A stretch of 7,344 bases of DNA, from NCBI GenBank assembly GCA_900555195.1, contig USKC01000156.1, positions 1 to 7,344 of the forward strand, in the 5' to 3' direction. The position numbers and the translations under genes are program-made. The stretch comes from an uncultured Lachnospiraceae bacterium. Its GTDB lineage: Bacteria; Bacillota; Clostridia; Lachnospirales; Lachnospiraceae. Shown piece after piece: positions 6,654-7,344 of this stretch. Within the stretch, counting starts at the first letter, position 1; every line of letters starts with the position of its first letter. Under the pieces are notes generated by a model that saw only the letters and a list, made by a program, of their open reading frames with translations, was not told the origin of the DNA and did no database searches.

Positions 6654-6682
6654 ATTATACATATAGGGGTATGGGTTGTCAA
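6654..6682 (-). promoter_or_regulatory. Consensus promoter of the ATPase gene
   Basis: On the - strand TTGACA (6682-6677) and TATAAT (6659-6654) are both perfect and separated by exactly 17 bases. Such a strong promoter needs repression, which fits the CsoR-like sequences within and just after it. The start would be near 6647, leaving a leader of about 130 bases. Confidence 0.85.
6660..6676 (-). promoter_or_regulatory. CsoR-like half site filling the -35/-10 spacer
   Basis: The spacer reads ACCCATACCCCTATATG on the - strand. It shares the ATACCC-TAT core with the palindrome at 6613-6632, but its other half is poor. A repressor here would directly compete with RNA polymerase. The assignment rests on resemblance only. 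Confidence 0.45.
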
Positions 6683-6823
6683 ACGTTTCATAATCCCCAG
6701 ATCTCTGGTGGATGCGGAGGATGAAACATCCTGTATGAACAAGGGAGCGGCAGAACGGACCGGAAGAATACAGGAAAATGAGCGGCAGCCAGGACTTTAC
6801 AGGAGATGCATTATTTTTGGCAT

Positions 6824-6859
6824 AAAAAAGGCTGCAAAATCATACGAAGATTTTGCAGC
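6824..6859 (-). terminator. Rho-independent terminator of csoR
   Basis: GCTGCAAAATC (6831-6841) and GATTTTGCAGC (6849-6859) form a perfect 11-bp stem with a seven-base loop. On the - strand it is followed by C and six T (6829-6824). It lies 35 bases after the csoR stop and makes csoR a separate transcription unit from the ATPase. Confidence 0.88.
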
Positions 6860-6894
6860 GCTCTTTAAATGTGGCTGTGAAGCCAGTCAGGAAT

Positions 6895-7170
6895 TTAATT
6901 CATATTGGCAAAGCGTTCTACCGCTTTGGTAAAGTTGGCAATGGTCTGATCCGCATCTCCGTGTTCGATCCCGTCTCTTACACAATGCTTGATATGCCCT
7001 TCCAGAACAACCTGACCGGCTTTATGCAGGGCACTTTTCGCAGCATTGATCTGAGAAAGGATATCCTCGCAGGGAATATCTTCATCGATCATACGGTCAA
7101 TGGCCTGAACCTGTCCGATGATTTTCTTCAGGCGGCGATGCAGATTTTCGGAATCCATACATTGTCTCAT
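6895..7170 (-). CDS. csoR: CsoR/RcnR-family metal-sensing repressor
   Basis: This 91-residue all-helical repressor belongs to the CsoR/RcnR (DUF156) family. LHRRLKKIIGQVQAIDRMIDE is the first helix with the family's basic DNA-contact residues; CEDILSQINAAKSALHKAGQVVLEGHIKHCV is the second. C34, H59 and C63 have exactly the Cys-x24-His-x3-Cys spacing of Cu(I)-sensing CsoR, while persulfide sensors (CstR) lack the His. Metal binding should release DNA and allow pump expression. The frame is open back to 7296, but ATG at 7170 is chosen because GGGAG (7181-7177) lies six bases before it and the domain begins there. The gene has its own promoter and terminator, and the regulated ATPase follows leftward with CsoR-like sites at its promoter. 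Sensing of another metal cannot be excluded from sequence. Confidence 0.9.
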   Translation of the reverse strand: MRQCMDSENLHRRLKKIIGQVQAIDRMIDEDIPCEDILSQINAAKSALHKAGQVVLEGHIKHCVRDGIEHGDADQTIANFTKAVERFANMN

Positions 7171-7233
7171 AATACACTCCCAGTTATTAAAAAAAGACCC
7201 TTGCTTGAACCGTTGCTTTTCACTCTGTATCCC

Positions 7234-7262
7234 ATTATCGGAGAACTTATTTTTTTTGTCAA
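7234..7262 (-). promoter_or_regulatory. Promoter of csoR
   Basis: On the - strand TTGACA (7262-7257) and GATAAT (7239-7234) are 17 bases apart, a near-consensus promoter. The start would be near 7227, giving a leader of about 56 bases. GGGATAC directly after the -10 faintly resembles a CsoR half site, but no palindrome like the one at the ATPase promoter is present, so autoregulation is doubtful. Confidence 0.75.
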
Positions 7263-7284
7263 GTGGCGGGGGCTGTGTTACTAT
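7256..7284 (+). promoter_or_regulatory. Possible divergent promoter towards the right edge
   Basis: TTGTCA (7256-7261) and TACTAT (7279-7284) are 17 bases apart, with TG one base before the -10. Its -35 overlaps the csoR -35 on the other strand. No gene start is visible before the window ends at 7344, so this is tentative. Confidence 0.25.
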
Positions 7285-7344
7285 GACATAAAGCATTCCT
7301 ATAGAGAATGAAAATTGAACTTTGAAAAAATAAAATCTCCCCGT

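Noticed and set aside
6683..6823. Gap between the csoR terminator and the ATPase promoter as a hidden gene or RNA
   Set aside because: Only a small hairpin (AGGATG-AAA-CATCCT, 6718-6732) and the palindrome CCAGATCTCTGG are seen. No frame with a start signal and no promoter support a gene.
6642..6932. 96-residue + strand open frame between the ATPase and csoR
   Set aside because: It starts within the ATPase promoter and leader, crosses the csoR terminator and ends inside csoR. It has no ribosome binding site and no recognisable domain.
7180..7227. Attenuator in the csoR leader, suggested by a run of seven T on the - strand
   Set aside because: No stable hairpin precedes the T-run; only a loose TTGCTT direct repeat is seen nearby.

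Overview
The window looks like chromosomal DNA from a low-to-mid-GC Firmicute of the class Clostridia, most likely Lachnospiraceae. This is inferred from strong AGGAGG-type ribosome binding sites, TTGACA/TATAAT promoters, T-tract terminators and the gene families present. No rRNA, tRNA, CRISPR array, insertion sequence or phage gene was seen.

Left half, + strand. A short open frame ending at 90 may be the tail of an upstream gene. An extended -10 promoter (122-150) follows, then a small lipoprotein-like gene (194-483) whose signal peptide and body lie in different frames, separated at a run of five G. Next comes a module of membrane protein DUF2975 (594-1043), YozG-type XRE regulator (1054-1275) and large DUF4153/DUF4173-type membrane protein (1316-2863). 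The leader before the DUF2975 gene has mutually exclusive hairpins. A second lipoprotein gene (3026-3658) has its own promoter, an inverted repeat joining the -10 region to the Shine-Dalgarno, and a clear terminator. The next gene (3760-4605) joins a two-helix membrane domain to an HD phosphohydrolase domain.

Right half, - strand. A metal homeostasis locus reads leftward: a CsoR-type repressor (7170-6895) with the Cys-His-Cys metal site and its own promoter and terminator, then a PIB-type heavy-metal ATPase (6515-4650). The ATPase has a perfect-consensus promoter whose spacer and early leader carry CsoR-like sequences. The likely circuit is that the repressor shuts the efflux pump promoter until metal (probably Cu(I), from the regulator's ligands) releases it. 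The pump lacks an N-terminal metal-binding domain and the classical Cu-ATPase helix-8 signature, so its substrate is open. The pump gene and the HD gene converge on one hairpin at 4611-4640.

No wholly new system is evident. The items most worth a second look are the membrane-HD fusion, the frame-broken lipoprotein, the switch-like leader, and the CsoR/pump pairing with an unexpected transport signature.
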